DNA from: Caenorhabditis elegans
Taxonomy: Eukaryota; Nematoda; Chromadorea; Rhabditida; Rhabditidae
DNA: 64,000 nt
Direction: 5' to 3'
NCBI RefSeq assembly: GCF_000002985.6
Contig: NC_003284.9
Coordinates: 4,402,001-4,466,000, forward strand
Below the pieces are notes generated by a model. It was not told where the DNA came from. It saw nothing but the letters and a program-made list of their open reading frames with translations, and made no database searches. Both the position numbers and the translations under genes were made by a program. Below are positions 25,201 to 38,300 of the stretch, in pieces. How positions within the stretch are numbered: the stretch's first letter is position 1; each line of letters starts with the position of its first letter.

Positions 25201-26194
25201 CCCAGTAAAATATTATGACAGTAATCCGACATCTTGGGTTGCGTCCTGCAACTTGTTCTGTATTTTTCGTTGTTAAGGAAAATGTTCGCAACATTTTTCT
25301 ACAATAACATGGCTCAATAGAACATTTTAAGACAAAAACGGGAAGTTGGAAGCCAGTTTACTTCATTTTCAGAAAGGAAGAGTTCTTAGATTAAAGCCTG
25401 TTGTTTTTTTTAAGAGAGTGAGCAAGAGCGGTGTTTTGCTTCAGGCAACGAAAAAATTTTAATAATGTTGAAGACATCACTTGTCGCGGATATGTCCGAA
25501 AATAAAAACACATCGCTGTTTGTGAACTCTCTAACGTGGTACGAGTGCATAATATTGCCTAAGGAAGAAAAATGAGCCCGATAAGAATTTGGAATAGGCG
25601 GATTAGGCAATGCAGAGGACACAAAAAGGGGAGACAAGAAAACACGGCTGAGTTGAGCGATGAGATGTACGATTCACATTTTTTAACGGATTAACAGCTC
25701 TGGACACAATTGTTACGGAGAAAAAATGAAAACGCATTTCCGTTTCCGGATGAGATTGGGAAAAATGGTATTAGAAATAAATAGAACGTGAAAAAGTGAA
25801 AATAGGCTAGTGTAATTGGAAATTGGAAAATAGAAATTAAAACTATGCCGGGATGAAGTTTGAATTCACAAAGACGGAAATAGCAGCGAAAATCGAAGTT
25901 TCTTTGATTAAGGGTCGTGGCAAACTTTAATGAGCATTCGAAATGAGCTATTTTCGCTGTTTTATTTTTAGAATTAATTGATCGCTTGATATAGTTATGA
26001 CACCATAAATGCCGATCAAAAGTGCAATAACAACAAAAAACTGAATATAAAGGTTGTTGAGCTATAGCAATGGAAATCCTATTGAAATATAAGACGCCTG
26101 CCTATATCTGCCTCACTCCTCTTTTTTGCATTTTGGCGTGAATTCACAAACTTGGAATTTTCAGTTATTTATTTATATAATAAAAAATTAATTA

Positions 26195-27013
26195 TTAGGT
26201 TGTCCCGGAAGTCTTTGTAACTGAGTTTGCTTTTCCACAGCTCGCCGCAGTTGCACTTTGGTGTTCCCTCATTGCTAGGGTATAACAACGAGTAAAGGAA
26301 CTTCATTTAAAAAATACACGCCATTCCCTTCCCTCTGGTCTGAGTTTAGTTAGCCACCGATGTATGTAACTAGTGTCATTCACATCCAACAAGGTTTGAT
26401 GTACGCCCTTCTCTCTCAAACCACGATGAAGGATTTGGAGGGTCTCCTTGAGAATGTTTATCATACACATGTCCTTTACTATAATATCATACGCAATTGG
26501 TTCCAACGCTTCGAGAAGGACGACTTTTCTCTCGAGAACCATGAGACCCCATGAATTGGATTTGGATGAGTTGAAGAAAGCCGTGGAAACGAATCCTTTT
26601 AAACCACCCGTGAGTTGTCACCCCTGAAGGACAAGCAACTCTATTTTCAGCAAAACAACGCTAGTCCCAATGTCTCCAAACAAGTATAGTAAGAACAGAC
26701 CAGCTATGGATGAATGGTTCTCATTCACCCACCGTATTCCCCAGACATTACCCCATCTGAATACTGGTCGTTTTCAGATTTGACTCGTGACCTCTGGGAA
26801 AGAACCTTCAATACCCATGGAAATGTCGAATTGGCACTCAAGCATTATTTCCTCTTGCGCCTGGAAGGGTTCTATAAGTAGGGCATTCATAAGTTACCCA
26901 CACGTCGGCAGTATATTGTTGATAATGATAGCAAATAAAATTTACCCTGCGGTTTTTCTTGCTTCGAGAAATAAACTATTGAAAAAGTTACAAAGACTTC
27001 CGGGACAACCTAA
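26195..27013 (+). mobile_element. Decayed, internally deleted mariner-family transposon
   Basis: Terminal inverted repeats TTAGGTTGTCCCGGAAGTCT and its complement bound an 819-bp element flanked by TA on both sides (26193-26194 and 27014-27015), the Tc1/mariner target duplication. Plus-strand frames still show mariner transposase pieces. Residues WFQRFEKDDFSLE (near 26500) correspond to the N-terminal helix-turn-helix region. FQQNNASPNV (near 26650) corresponds to the QxDNAxxH strand, and HPPYSPDITPSEYW (near 26730) to the HPPYSPDLAPSDY motif. Stop codons, frameshifts and a length well below the usual 1.3 kb show it is inactive; the middle of the transposase gene is missing. TIR bases remain well matched, so it might still be mobilised in trans. 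Confidence 0.93.
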
Positions 27014-29146
27014 TAATATTCACATTTGTTTTAGCAGATAGTTGGGTGGAAATTAGGTCGCCTGAAAGTCAGGCAGGCAGGCGTTATGTCGCCTACATAA
27101 AATCAAACGTTTCGCCATAGTTAAGTCCCAATTTAATTTGCAGTTGACTGTAAATAAAAACTGTGAATTGCCGAGTTACAAGCCCTGCTAGCAATTTTTA
27201 GCTACACATCCTAAATTGGCAAAAAAATCTGATTAAGCTAATTAAAATACGGCCTGCGAGGTTAAATATGCAAGAATAAAATGGAACCTAGGTATTTTAA
27301 CTTCTTGGAAAAATTTATAGAAAAACCTTATTACTGAGATTGATGAAAACAATGTAATTCATAAGAAATCATTATTATTATTAGCTGTTCACTGAGCTTT
27401 CAGGCCTAATCAAACACCTAAAACACATTTTCAGACAGCAAACTTTCAATCAGTAATATAAAACAAGAATAACATACATCGGGTCTGATTGATAAATTGT
27501 CGATTCAGAGAACTAATCGTCGCTAGCACGTCAAAAAACTCGAAACACAATCGAGATTGAGCAGGTCAGTCGACACATGTTCCGTGCACCTATGTTGCCA
27601 TTAATCTATTTTTATCGTCACAAAGTGGGCAAAACGAAATAAACTCTCAGCTCAGCGGCGGACAAGACAACAAGATGCTCAACACAATTAATCCTGCACG
27701 GCTCAAATATAAATCTTCATTTTTCCCATTTTCAGATTTTCAGCTCTTTTGTGAGCAGGAACATTTGAAGTTCACATTGGAGAAACAAGGAAAACACAGA
27801 ATCCGCGATAAAAACCATTGATGGTGGAGCTATTCAAAATTTTATATATGCAAATGATTTATGGAAATTTTGTTATCTTAGTGTGTGTGCTCCGAAAGAA
27901 TTGGAATGGTGGAAATGTGCATTTTGTGAGTCGTGTTTGGGTGAACCATTTCTTGGAAACTTTTTGCATGTAACAATTGCAGCACCAAAAAACAAACAGC
28001 GATAAACCGGCAAAAAATGTGCATGGGGAGTCTATGGAAAAGTTAATGGTATTTCAAAAAAAGTTCTAAATATATTTTCTTATTTTATTGCGTCTAAAAC
28101 AAAATAATTTCTGATTTATTACAAAAAATAAAATTTTATTGAAAAGGGAATACGAAAGTGGTAGGTAAATAGATTAAAGTTACTTATTTTAGACAACGGT
28201 AGTTAACATCTTATATGTACGAAAAAGGTATTTTTGGAATTTCCCAAAAATTGTCTGGAAATCTCACAAAATTCCCAGAATTTTCTAGAGCTTTTTCGAC
28301 CTATCCAGCAGTGTCTCGGATTTTCTAGGAAAAAAGTTGAAATTTTTAGGACAGTTTACAAGTTTTCTCAAACTTTCTGGAAGTTTGTTGAGTTTTCAGA
28401 AATTTCTTTGTATAAATTACATATAAATTCGTAGGTTTACTAAACTTTGTTTCAAGAAACACTCCGTTTTTATTGAGTGAACCTGCTAGTCCGAAACGGG
28501 CCCGCCGGATGTCAGCTGCATTCATTTCTTCTGGAATAATGTTGATCAAAATTGTACATGAAGAATTTTTGGGAAAGAATTTTCGTTTCGTCTAACGATA
28601 AAAATCACAAAAATTAAACTCTAAAGTAATGGAAGGATCGATATAAACTGATATAGCTCTCGCAAGTGAAAAATTTTTCAAAATTCGAAAAGAAGCCACA
28701 CAAAAGCTCATTCGGATGGTCATTCTCAGAAAGTTTTTCATTTTTTGAATCAAACATTTCTTTTTTAAAAACAAGACATTATTAGTAGATGTTTGATGTT
28801 CTGGTTTATTTGGAAATGGATTTAAGAGCTCAGAAAAAGTGCTGATAAATGTTCATAAAAATATAAGTACACCAAATATTTATTGCAAGAAATATTTACA
28901 TTTAAAAATTGGATGGAAAATTTTAAAACTATTTTTCTGAAAACCCGTCTGACAAGTAACTACATGCTTGGGAACAAAATAAAATAAGTGGGAGATGTCT
29001 CTAAAACTACGTGAATGACCCGATTTTCGAAAGAAAAGAAAAAACATTAGATCTGGGAGATTAACGTGACTATGAATCACAAATAAAATTATTATAGTCT
29101 AGTTAAAATATAAATATCTTAATATTGTGATTCTTCATAACTCGGG
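27014..29146. other. Intergenic, 3' of the carboxylesterase gene
   Basis: AT-rich, no supported gene. GCAGGCAGGCG-type sequence at 27071-27097 is roughly inverted relative to GCCTGCCTATATCTGCC at about 26094-26110. The mariner may therefore have landed inside an older foldback repeat. A GC-richer, open minus-strand patch lies at about 28466-28549. Confidence 0.45.
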
Positions 29147-32100
29147 TTAGACGTTCTTTGAAGTAATCTTAATTTTCTTCCAGAACTCTGCCCTATTGTC
29201 TTGGTAAACGGTTTGCATTTCACATTTCTTCTCGTTGATAGCTAGAAAATTTGTGGGTTCTTCTTTACTCGTTGGTTCCCATTTGAAATCAAAGACTGTT
29301 GAATCTTCATATTGCCCATTTGGATTTCTGCAAATTTTTATATGTTTTTGAAGTTTTTATTTTTCTAATTGAATTGAGATCGGCCAGTTAGAAAATCATT
29401 AAAAAAAACTTTTCCAATGGTGTTCAAATAACTAAAATATGTAATAAAACTTTTCTAAAGTTTTTGAAAAATTTATTATTAGTAAAAAGTGGAGAAACCT
29501 GAAATATAAAACACTGCTGCATGTTCAAACTTTTTGATTGATTACACCTGCAAAATTTCTGAAAACTGAGTTTTCATTTTGGCTCGAAATAAAATTTTTT
29601 CAAGTTTTTTTTGAAAAATAATGGTTTCTTGCATGGCCTTACTCCACCTCTAACCATAACCTTACCCATATTTAGCGAAATTCGTCCACATCTTTGTCAT
29701 CAAGTCGAGCATTGCTCTGTCCGATTCGTTGTACCGGTAGTTGAACACAATGGAGACACCAAAAATGTATGCGAGCTCGGTGCAATGTGTAGCAGCTGAA
29801 ATTTCCAATGTATAAGCAACTACACAAATAAGTTCCTCTACCTCGGAATGGAGCTCGGAGTGAGAGGATACCAAAGCTTCGAGGGTTACAGTAATCGAAG
29901 GAGTACATGAACACTTTGTTTCCAAGTTTTGTCATCTTTTCCGCATAGTTATAGGTTCCATTATTGACAAACAGGTCGCTGTACAACTGAAAATTGAAAA
30001 TAAAACATTTTGCATTCAGATTCAATAACATTAGGGGTACAAAAAGAGTTGTGCGGCAAATTTTTCAAATAATATTTTATCAACAACCAATTACTCTATC
30101 TCAAAAATTCATTTAAAATCATTCTTATGAACATATAGAAACCCGAAAATGGTCAAAAATTGGTTGATTTTTTGAAATTGTGACCTTGTTTTTGTAAGTA
30201 TTAAAATATCATAGTGAAAATTGAAGCGCATATGGTTTTCAAAATTTTCTATCACACTCGCAATTTAGAGGTGTACTATAGAAGTTGGATGCACTGTATA
30301 GGAAGTATTCATCAATTTCAAATCAACGAGATTTTACAAAACTAACAGTGACGCCATACTGTTAGGATATCATTTTTTTGTACAATTTAATTTTACCTGA
30401 ATATAACCCCTTGCAGCAACTTCCTTGTCATCTTCATCATCCGACAACTTTTTCAAATACATCTTCTTTGCTTCTTCTCGCAGCGCTTCAAAGTCCTCGT
30501 GATTTTCCTCAGTTATCAAAAGAGCCAACAACTTGTCAATTCCTTTTTCGTCAAAGTTACTTGGTCCGAGACTAGCAAATAACAATCCTTCATGCTCACA
30601 AGTTCCGACCATTATATTTTTCTTCGGCGCTTCTTTTCTTAATTCTTCAATGGATTTCGGAAGAAAATCGCTTGGCTTGGAGCCAATGACGGGGGCCAAA
30701 TCAAGTCCAATTTTAGAGACATCAACTCCTTTCCTAGTGAGTAGCCTTTTTTCGAATTCCCGCTCTTTCCTGGTGCGAAGAAACTCTAACATGCTTTCAC
30801 TGGCGTTTTCGTCTAAAAAATAAAAAGTGAGGTTCACATGAGCTCCAAACTTAAAAAATTAACTAATTCAAATATAAAACTCCATCTACCTCGAGCTTGT
30901 TTTTCATCCCAGCATTTTCTGTAAGCAAATTCGCGACAAGCATTGACCAGTCTGTTCTTTCCCACGGTACTCCATTCGCATTCACCATTTCCAGCCATTG
31001 GAACAACTTGGTGGAACAGATCTAAAAATTGGAAAAATCACGTTTTATAGGTTTTCAAGAATATGTTTGAAACTGAAAATACGAATGATTCAAAGAGCCG
31101 TAAACCAAAAATGAAAATACAAATACATTTAACGGTGAAGTGAAGTACGACCAGTGGGAAAATCTACAATTAAAAAAACGAACCTCTCGAATGTGGGCTC
31201 AGTGAGAGCAAATCAACACTGACACCTCCTGCACTCTGCCCAAAAACTGTCACTTTTCTCGGATCGCCTCCGAATGCATGTACGTTATCTCTGACCCATT
31301 GCAATGCCATTGTCATATCCCAAAGTCCCAGGTTTCCTGGACAGACTTGGTCCCCTGTCGAGAAGAATCCAAGAAGACCCAAGCGATACTGAATGGTCAC
31401 CACAACCACTCCATGTCGGCAGAGATATCTGAAGAAGAGAACAATTAAAGTTCAAATGTACTATGTATTTGTTTCAAGAATATAAAAACATTTGTTTCAA
31501 GTGTTCAATTTTGTAAGCTCAAGAGCAATTGAGCTCATGATTAAGGAGACTACATCCTAGCTGAATGTAGTGTAACAGCTTTCTGGCCAACTAAAACTCA
31601 CTTTGCAATCCCCTCGTCACCATATTTTACAGCTGAATCGATCAAAAAACCACCGCCATGCACATATACCATAACTGGGTGTAGCTGAAACAACTCGATT
31701 TTACCACAAATGGGTTTAAAAAAACCAACCCCATTTGACACTTCCTCGGCTTTCCATGTGGGTGAAAATACATTCAAGTAAAGGCAATCCTCACTTTTTC
31801 CAACCCCCAGGGTAAACCTTTCCCAAAAAAAGTCTGCCTGCGGAGCTCTTGGACCAAATCGTACACACTTTTTGACGCCGTCCCAGTCTTCTGTGTGCTC
31901 GGGATTTTTGAAACGCAAATCTCCTACCGGGGCTTTTGCAAACGGTATTCCAAGAAACATATCCACTTCTCGGTCATCGTCAATTTTAATTCTGAATCCT
32001 TCAACGAGACCATTTCTCGTGCGGACCTGAAATGGTACCAATAAAATGAAATTCTAATAGGTGGGAAATAATTGATAACTATGCATATGGTGATAAAATT

Positions 32101-32502
32101 ACTAAGTGCTAAAATAGGAATTTTTCAGTTTTTTTTTGAAAATTTTGCACTAGATATCGTGATTTCCAATGTACTCTTGCATGTTTTAACCCAAACAATG
32201 TTGAGATATAAAAACTTAAAACATAACAAGAACATAAACTTGAAGAAAACACATTTTTGATCCATTACTTCCAAAAGAATTGGTGAAAACTGAGTTTGAC
32301 TTGAAAAAATTAATTTTCCAACTTTTTTGAGAAGTTTTGATAGGTCATTTCAATTTTTAAAATCATAGGAATTGTTTTTAATAGTTCCCCCACTAGCGGT
32401 ACTCCACTTTTCAGAAAAATGTTAAAGCCAAACCTGTTTACTTGGAGTTAGATTACTTTCGTTATGATGTCGCAGCGATATGAATGAAATGACACCACCC
32501 AT
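29147..32502 (-). CDS. Type-B carboxylesterase, probably N-myristoylated
   Basis: Nine exons on the minus strand: 32502-32434, 32026-31730, 31684-31602, 31428-31184, 31021-30890, 30812-30397, 29986-29842, 29795-29666 and 29327-29147, giving 565 aa in frame throughout. The alpha/beta-hydrolase carboxylesterase signature is complete: HGGGF oxyanion hole at 131-135, nucleophile Ser215 in GQSAGG, acid Glu350 in EHEG and His466 in [14 protein letters not shown], typical of the family, precedes the oxyanion motif. It should hydrolyse carboxyl esters. There is no signal peptide; the N terminus MGGVIS fits the N-myristoylation consensus (Gly2, Ser6), implying a cytoplasmic, membrane-attached enzyme. 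The ATG directly follows a TTACAG acceptor. The 45-nt intron 31729-31685 is a multiple of three and could be retained. The physiological substrate is unknown. Confidence 0.93.
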
Positions 32503-32512
32503 CTGTAATACA
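32503..32512 (-). other. Probable SL1 trans-splice acceptor of the esterase mRNA
   Basis: On the minus strand a TATTACAG acceptor ends immediately before the ATG at 32502. This zero-length leader is typical of trans-spliced nematode messages. Confidence 0.6.
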
Positions 32513-35304
32513 AAATAGAAAAATTTGAAGTTAGCTCAAAAATTCATAAATTCGATCTCAAAACAGAAAACAAAACACGACACCATACTGAGCGATGAGC
32601 CCAACAAAGAATAGTAATAGTGTAGAAGCTCTGTGCTCTCGCTCTCAAAATGAAATATATTCGGAAAAGGACCTCTGTGTCTCGATGTCTCTAGCTTTGC
32701 ATATATCTTTGCTCATTGCAACTCACGTTACTCTACACTGTGCGTGTTGAAATGCGCAAAAAGGGAAGAAAAGAAGCAAGCGAGTGGTGGGGAAAAGAGC
32801 AGCGCTAGGCACTTGCAACACAAAATGTTGAATAAAGACGTTACACCGATTGCGAGAAGGCGTCACTTTTCTGCTTTCTTTTCAACACCAACTTTGCCTA
32901 GTGTGCAAGAATGACGAAAAAAAAACGCCAAAAAATGTGGTCTCATTGTGCTTTTCTGTTCTAGAAGATTACTTCGACACCATGGATTATTGGCTTTGTT
33001 GGTGGTCATAGAAAACAGAGCAGTATGTGCTGTAAGTTTTGACATTGATTGTACAGTGAACGCTGATTGGTTTTGATTTTTTTTTTTCAAAAGCAAATAG
33101 TGATGCTGTTATCGGTTCCAATAAAAAGCCAACAGAATAAGATCATAAATTGTGGGATACTGGGAAGGTGGGAAGAAGGGAAAAGGAAAAAATGAATGAA
33201 AAAGGAAACTGACAAACAGCTCAAATTTCGGTACTGGACGGCTGATTCACCGTTTTGTTTGAAATATCACACCACAAGAATCAGCGTCATGTCTTCGAGG
33301 GGAAGGAAATGTTATAGAACTCGATATGTTCCATAAATGGAAGTTATCGAATTTTAATGTTTCTGAGACACAAACAAGATAAGCTGGTGGGCTCTCTGAG
33401 CCCTGAACAGCTGTGTGCGCTGTCTTCACTCAAAACGCATAACGTTCGCCTAGTTGCTCGAGATTTTTCGCTCTGTCGTTCTGCGCTCGCGCCGAATTAC
33501 GCACTCTCGGTTTTTGATCGGAAGAGATTATGGCGAGTTGGTGAAAAGTTCCAGGCCAAGTTTTGAATATATAATTGCCGACTCACACATCATTCACTGC
33601 GTGAACAAACATTGTGACAAAGCAAAGAAACGAATTTCCAAATAAGTAACGACTCGGAGCAAACCAATTAGCACATCGCAAGAGGAGAGAGAACAAAACA
33701 GAAAACATGTTTTTCACGTAGAGACAAAAAATAAACCATGAAATCCTTTGAAATTTATATCAAAGTCAGAAAAAGACAACGGAAAATATAGTGATAAGTT
33801 GACTCATGGAAAAAAACCGTCTTTGAAAACCGGGTGATGCAAATGGTCAGAAAGTAAATAAGAATTTCGAAATAGAGCAATGACTAATATGGATTGGCAC
33901 AAAACCGGAACGAGCACGAAAGAAAATGGGAGGATCTTTTAGATTTGTACTTTAGGAAGAGCATCGTAATATAAAATTCTTGTGTATCCCCTCATTTTTA
34001 AAAATAATTTTTTAAATAAAAAAAGTGTGAAGTTTTTGTATTTTTGGGGTTAGGAAATAACCATTTCTAAGGCTAAAGAGTGAAGATGGGCATCACGTTT
34101 TATTTAAATGGATAAAAAATGGAAGTTTAATTCATTTTAAATATGAGAGGTTAATGCACAAGTACCGAATAATGTTCAGATGTTATCGAATGCACAAAAT
34201 TTTATGATAAAAGTGTTGGTTTGACATCAAACTTTTCCTTATTTTAAAACTTTTACAAATGAATATGACATTTTTAGAATAACACGTTTACTGAAATTAT
34301 AGTTCATCGGCTACAACATTTGAATGAAAGCTCAAATAAAAATTCGGAAACGTGTGGGTATACAAAATAAATACACAATTTGAAACTAGTATATATCGTC
34401 CAAAATTTGTCAAATATTGGTGATGTCAGTCTTAACAGGAACTGTCACTCAAGAGCATTTCCAAAGATTCTTTTAAATTTCAAATTTAAATAGGATAGTA
34501 CAAAACTTGATTTCTTTCTAGTACATTCAAATTCAATATAAAATTTCAAAACTCCATTATTGGAAGATGTAAAAACTATAGAACTACTGGTAACTACAAT
34601 TTCAAATTTCCGATTTTCCAAACTAGAAAATTTCAAGCTAGAAATAGTTTTCACGTAAAATATCACTACTATTCAGATTATTTTGGTTTTAAGATGCTTT
34701 TGAATTCTCTTCCTAAATCCCTGTCAATTTAAACAATTTTTGACCTACCTTCAGAAGTGTTTTATAATATCCTAATTTTTTTAAAAAAGTAGTATTATAA
34801 ACGGGCAATTGCACGCATTTTAGTTCAATTTCACGTTCATGATAGAAATTCCCTAAAAAACAAAACTACATTAAAATTAGCCGTTATACGCAATAATCGG
34901 AAATGATCGGGAAAAAAAACAACTCTAAAGATTGTTTTTTTTGATTTCGCAACACCAATAGAAACTGCTAGACTATTGAAGATTGCAATAATACTTTTCA
35001 ATAGTTTATTTAAGAGATTAGAGATTATACCATAAAAGTTTTTCGTGTTCGAATCAATTTATAGCATTCTCAAAGTAAAATATAAAGCAGGTGAAAACTA
35101 CTCATTCTTTGAGATACTTGAAAACTTTGGCTTTCTTTTCCATTTTACAAAAGCTTGGCAGCAATTGGAAAAAAAAGGTTTTCCAACCAATTATTTGCAG
35201 TGCAACACAAAAAATTGTCGAGTCGACACAAAACAACGTGGTTTTGAATTGAACTTTTTGCGAATGAAAATCTCTCTTGTTTTAAAGTTTGACAACAATT
35301 TTGT

Positions 35305-35323
35305 GGGGGGGGGGGGGGGGGGG
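35305..35323. repeat. Uninterrupted 19-base G tract
   Basis: Nineteen consecutive G on the plus strand inside AT-rich sequence, able in principle to form a G-quadruplex. Confidence 0.93.
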
Positions 35324-38300
35324 TTAACTCACCTTTTTCCAAAGTTGGCGGGTGCGAGATTTTGGAGTCGGACGTGATTGTGATTGGGACATGTTTCGCT
35401 TATCTGAAAATGGTTTTTTTTAATATTTTGATTAATTTAATTAGCTACAATTACGATTTAAAGGTTGATTGCAAAGTAAAAATTAAACTCACATCACTAA
35501 ATAGGGGAAAGGCGTGGGAGAAGGTGGTTATTATAATGAAAATACTAGGAGTAGCGACATTTTCCAGTTTATTCGTTCCAAACTAGAACAAAGTTTTATT
35601 CAATTTGGCAGTTTTTCTTAAATGAACTCTGTTAAAGAACAACAACAAAGCTTCCCCTTTCCCTCCTCATTTTCTAATTATGTGTGTGTGTGCTTCTCCT
35701 CTGTTGTTCTATTACACTGAAGCGTTTCTCGCCTCGTTGCGATAGAGAGACACAAACCAATCGGTTACAGTGATTTAGAAAAAAAAAGAGAGAAAAAGAA
35801 AAGGAATTAAAGCATTGCAAACGAAGGAACTTAAGAACAATTCTTTTGAAGAAATTGTGGAGAATAATCGGTTGATTGGGGAGGGGATGGTGGCACCGTG
35901 GAAAAATGACTTAAAAGTGTGAATGGCGCCGCCAACTACATCCAATTATTTCCAAATCAACGGCTTACGGATTGAGTTATGGATGGATGCGTACGTATAG
36001 TAATATTTTGGTTGCCGTAGGAATCTGGATGCGATAGAATTTAACGTTTGCCAGTGAGAAGTGTGAAGATATCTGTGTTGAATTTCGTAGAATACTATTA
36101 AGAATACAGTTATAATAGCCTAACATGGCCGAATATTAAAATGAAACCACCATCAGAGAATATCATAAAAGTTTATTGTAAATTGCCAAATTTTCTAAAA
36201 GAAGATTTTTTTGAAAATTGCTGCAGGTTTGAACTCCTATAACATTCAAATGGAAATAAATAAAACATTTGAAACATAAATGTTAAAGAAAAACTAATTC
36301 TATAGTCAAAAGTTATGAAAACTAAGTTTTCACAACTTTTCGACTGTACAAAAAAAAATGTTAAACAATTATTTTCCACAATAAAATTAGCTATAATATT
36401 TAGATTTTAAAAGTGATCACTAAATGTTGAGAGGTCAACAATTTTTGTTTCAAGATATCTCTAGCGCAAGATGTTGTAAAGTGATTTGTACGTCATGAAA
36501 AATATATCACGGCATTCATTTTTGTATTAAAAGCGAAATAGCGTAAATTAACAGCGTAAGTTTACAGAACTGCACAAATGATAGTCAAATATGACCAAAT
36601 AAGTCACTGAGAATATTTTGAGATTTTTAAATACTTTGTTTTAGTTAAAATTCTAAAAACTTTAAAAATAAATTTGCATTTGAATTTTTTTTTTACTAAA
36701 TGAAATTTAAATAGAAAATATAGAATTTCAAAATTTGGACTCAATGATAAAAGGGCAAATTGGAAATGTGACAAAGTTAAAAAATGATATCTTTTATCAC
36801 TATATCTTGTCCTTTTTGGGTACTTCGAAGAAAATTTCAAAGTGATATTTATCTTTCACTCACATATGTGTAGTCTTTGAGACATGAGTTGTTTTTTCTC
36901 GGAAATTTGTGATTTCAATGATTTCATACTTTTACCGATCAGCAATACTATTTTGTTTTGAACTTTTACGGAGTAGTCAAGTATAGTAGTCACACTTTCG
37001 ATGATGTTTCCTACTATCACTTGATATTTTTCGAGAGACGGGTGTACCCGGCGTTCTTTCGAGTTTGTAGCGTAGTGTCTACAGGGAACATGGGTGGGCG
37101 GCAGTCAAATATTTTTGACAAATTGAATATTAGGAATTTTGACAATTTGACAATAATGGAGTTCAAAAAAGATATTCATAATTCCTTTAAAAAGTAAATA
37201 ATTAGGAAAAAATAAAATTCTAAGTTTTGGTATACCGTCCTGGTTATTGTACTTTTTTTTGGTAATTCTAGTATTCGACTTCGCAAATTTTTGGGAATTT
37301 CCAGATCTCAAAATGCTTGACAATTGCCGAATCAAAAAATTTCAGAAACTCCGGAACAGGAGGACAGAGCAATGAACTCATCGAATAACTTTTTTCTGTT
37401 TTCCTCGTTTTCTGTTTTCACGTGGTTCGGATCATTCTGTCTCAATCCAAGGTTCAGTTGGCGGGTCGAAAAAAAAGAGGTGATAAGAAAATAAATTATT
37501 ATTGGAGGAGAAGAACAGCCGCCGGTTTCTGGCTTTCTGGCTCATTCGATCTACCACCAGAGCAAATAAAATTCCTCGGTGTTGAACACAAGAAAACCTA
37601 GGGCAAAAACTGTCGTATCAAAAAAAAAAGAATACAGCTCCATACTAAAAAATGCGCCTTATAAGTGTGAATGTGGACTGAGTCACAACGGAAACAGCTG
37701 CCCACAAGCAAGCAGCGTATTTCCTATATTTTATCAAACACAATTCCAACTCATTGTTAACAAAGGGAAAATGGGGAAAATTAAGTTTCAAACGGGAGAC
37801 GACGAGCACGTCAGTGTCAACACAATTGTTGTCAACATTCCGTACACTTGAGAGTTGAGAAAAGAAATGAGAAACGTAACTGTTTGTGTAAACGGTTTTG
37901 TATTTATATAATAGGAAAAATGGCAAACAGCATCAATTACATTTAAAAATAAATCGAATATTTACTTTTCATGGTCTGATTAACCAGATTGAAATTTTTT
38001 TAAAGCCAAAAAAGGCCGGATCCGACAAAAGATTGCTCAACAACTGATCTTCAATAAGCATACATCAATTAGCTGAATAAAAGTTTCGAAGAATTCAAAG
38101 ATTTTCAATCGTCTTGTATCATGATTGTTCTATTTCGCGAGTTTAGATGTCAGCTGTTTTCGAATTTAATGTAACCCGCCAGTTTGAAAATTAATCAAAT
38201 TTCAATTAATTTATCGCCCTTGTGGAAGGCCTAATTCCGACATTTTTTCGCTTTGAAAAATGAAGCGTTGGCATACAATTCTTCAAAATGTGACATTTCT

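Larger units (their letters stand above)
14071..26194. other. 12-kb gene-free region upstream of dop-1
   Basis: I find no gene with coherent exons on either strand. The longer open frames (for example 17357-17794, 21393-21743 and 21899-22315) lack recognisable domains, splice structure or biased codons. The region contains the repeats listed separately and is the obvious place for dop-1 promoters, enhancers or far 5' non-coding exons. Confidence 0.5.

Noticed and set aside
37579-37926. Overlapping 90-93 codon frames on both strands
   Set aside because: Neither has a supporting splice structure or recognisable motif; opposite-strand overlap suggests chance openness.
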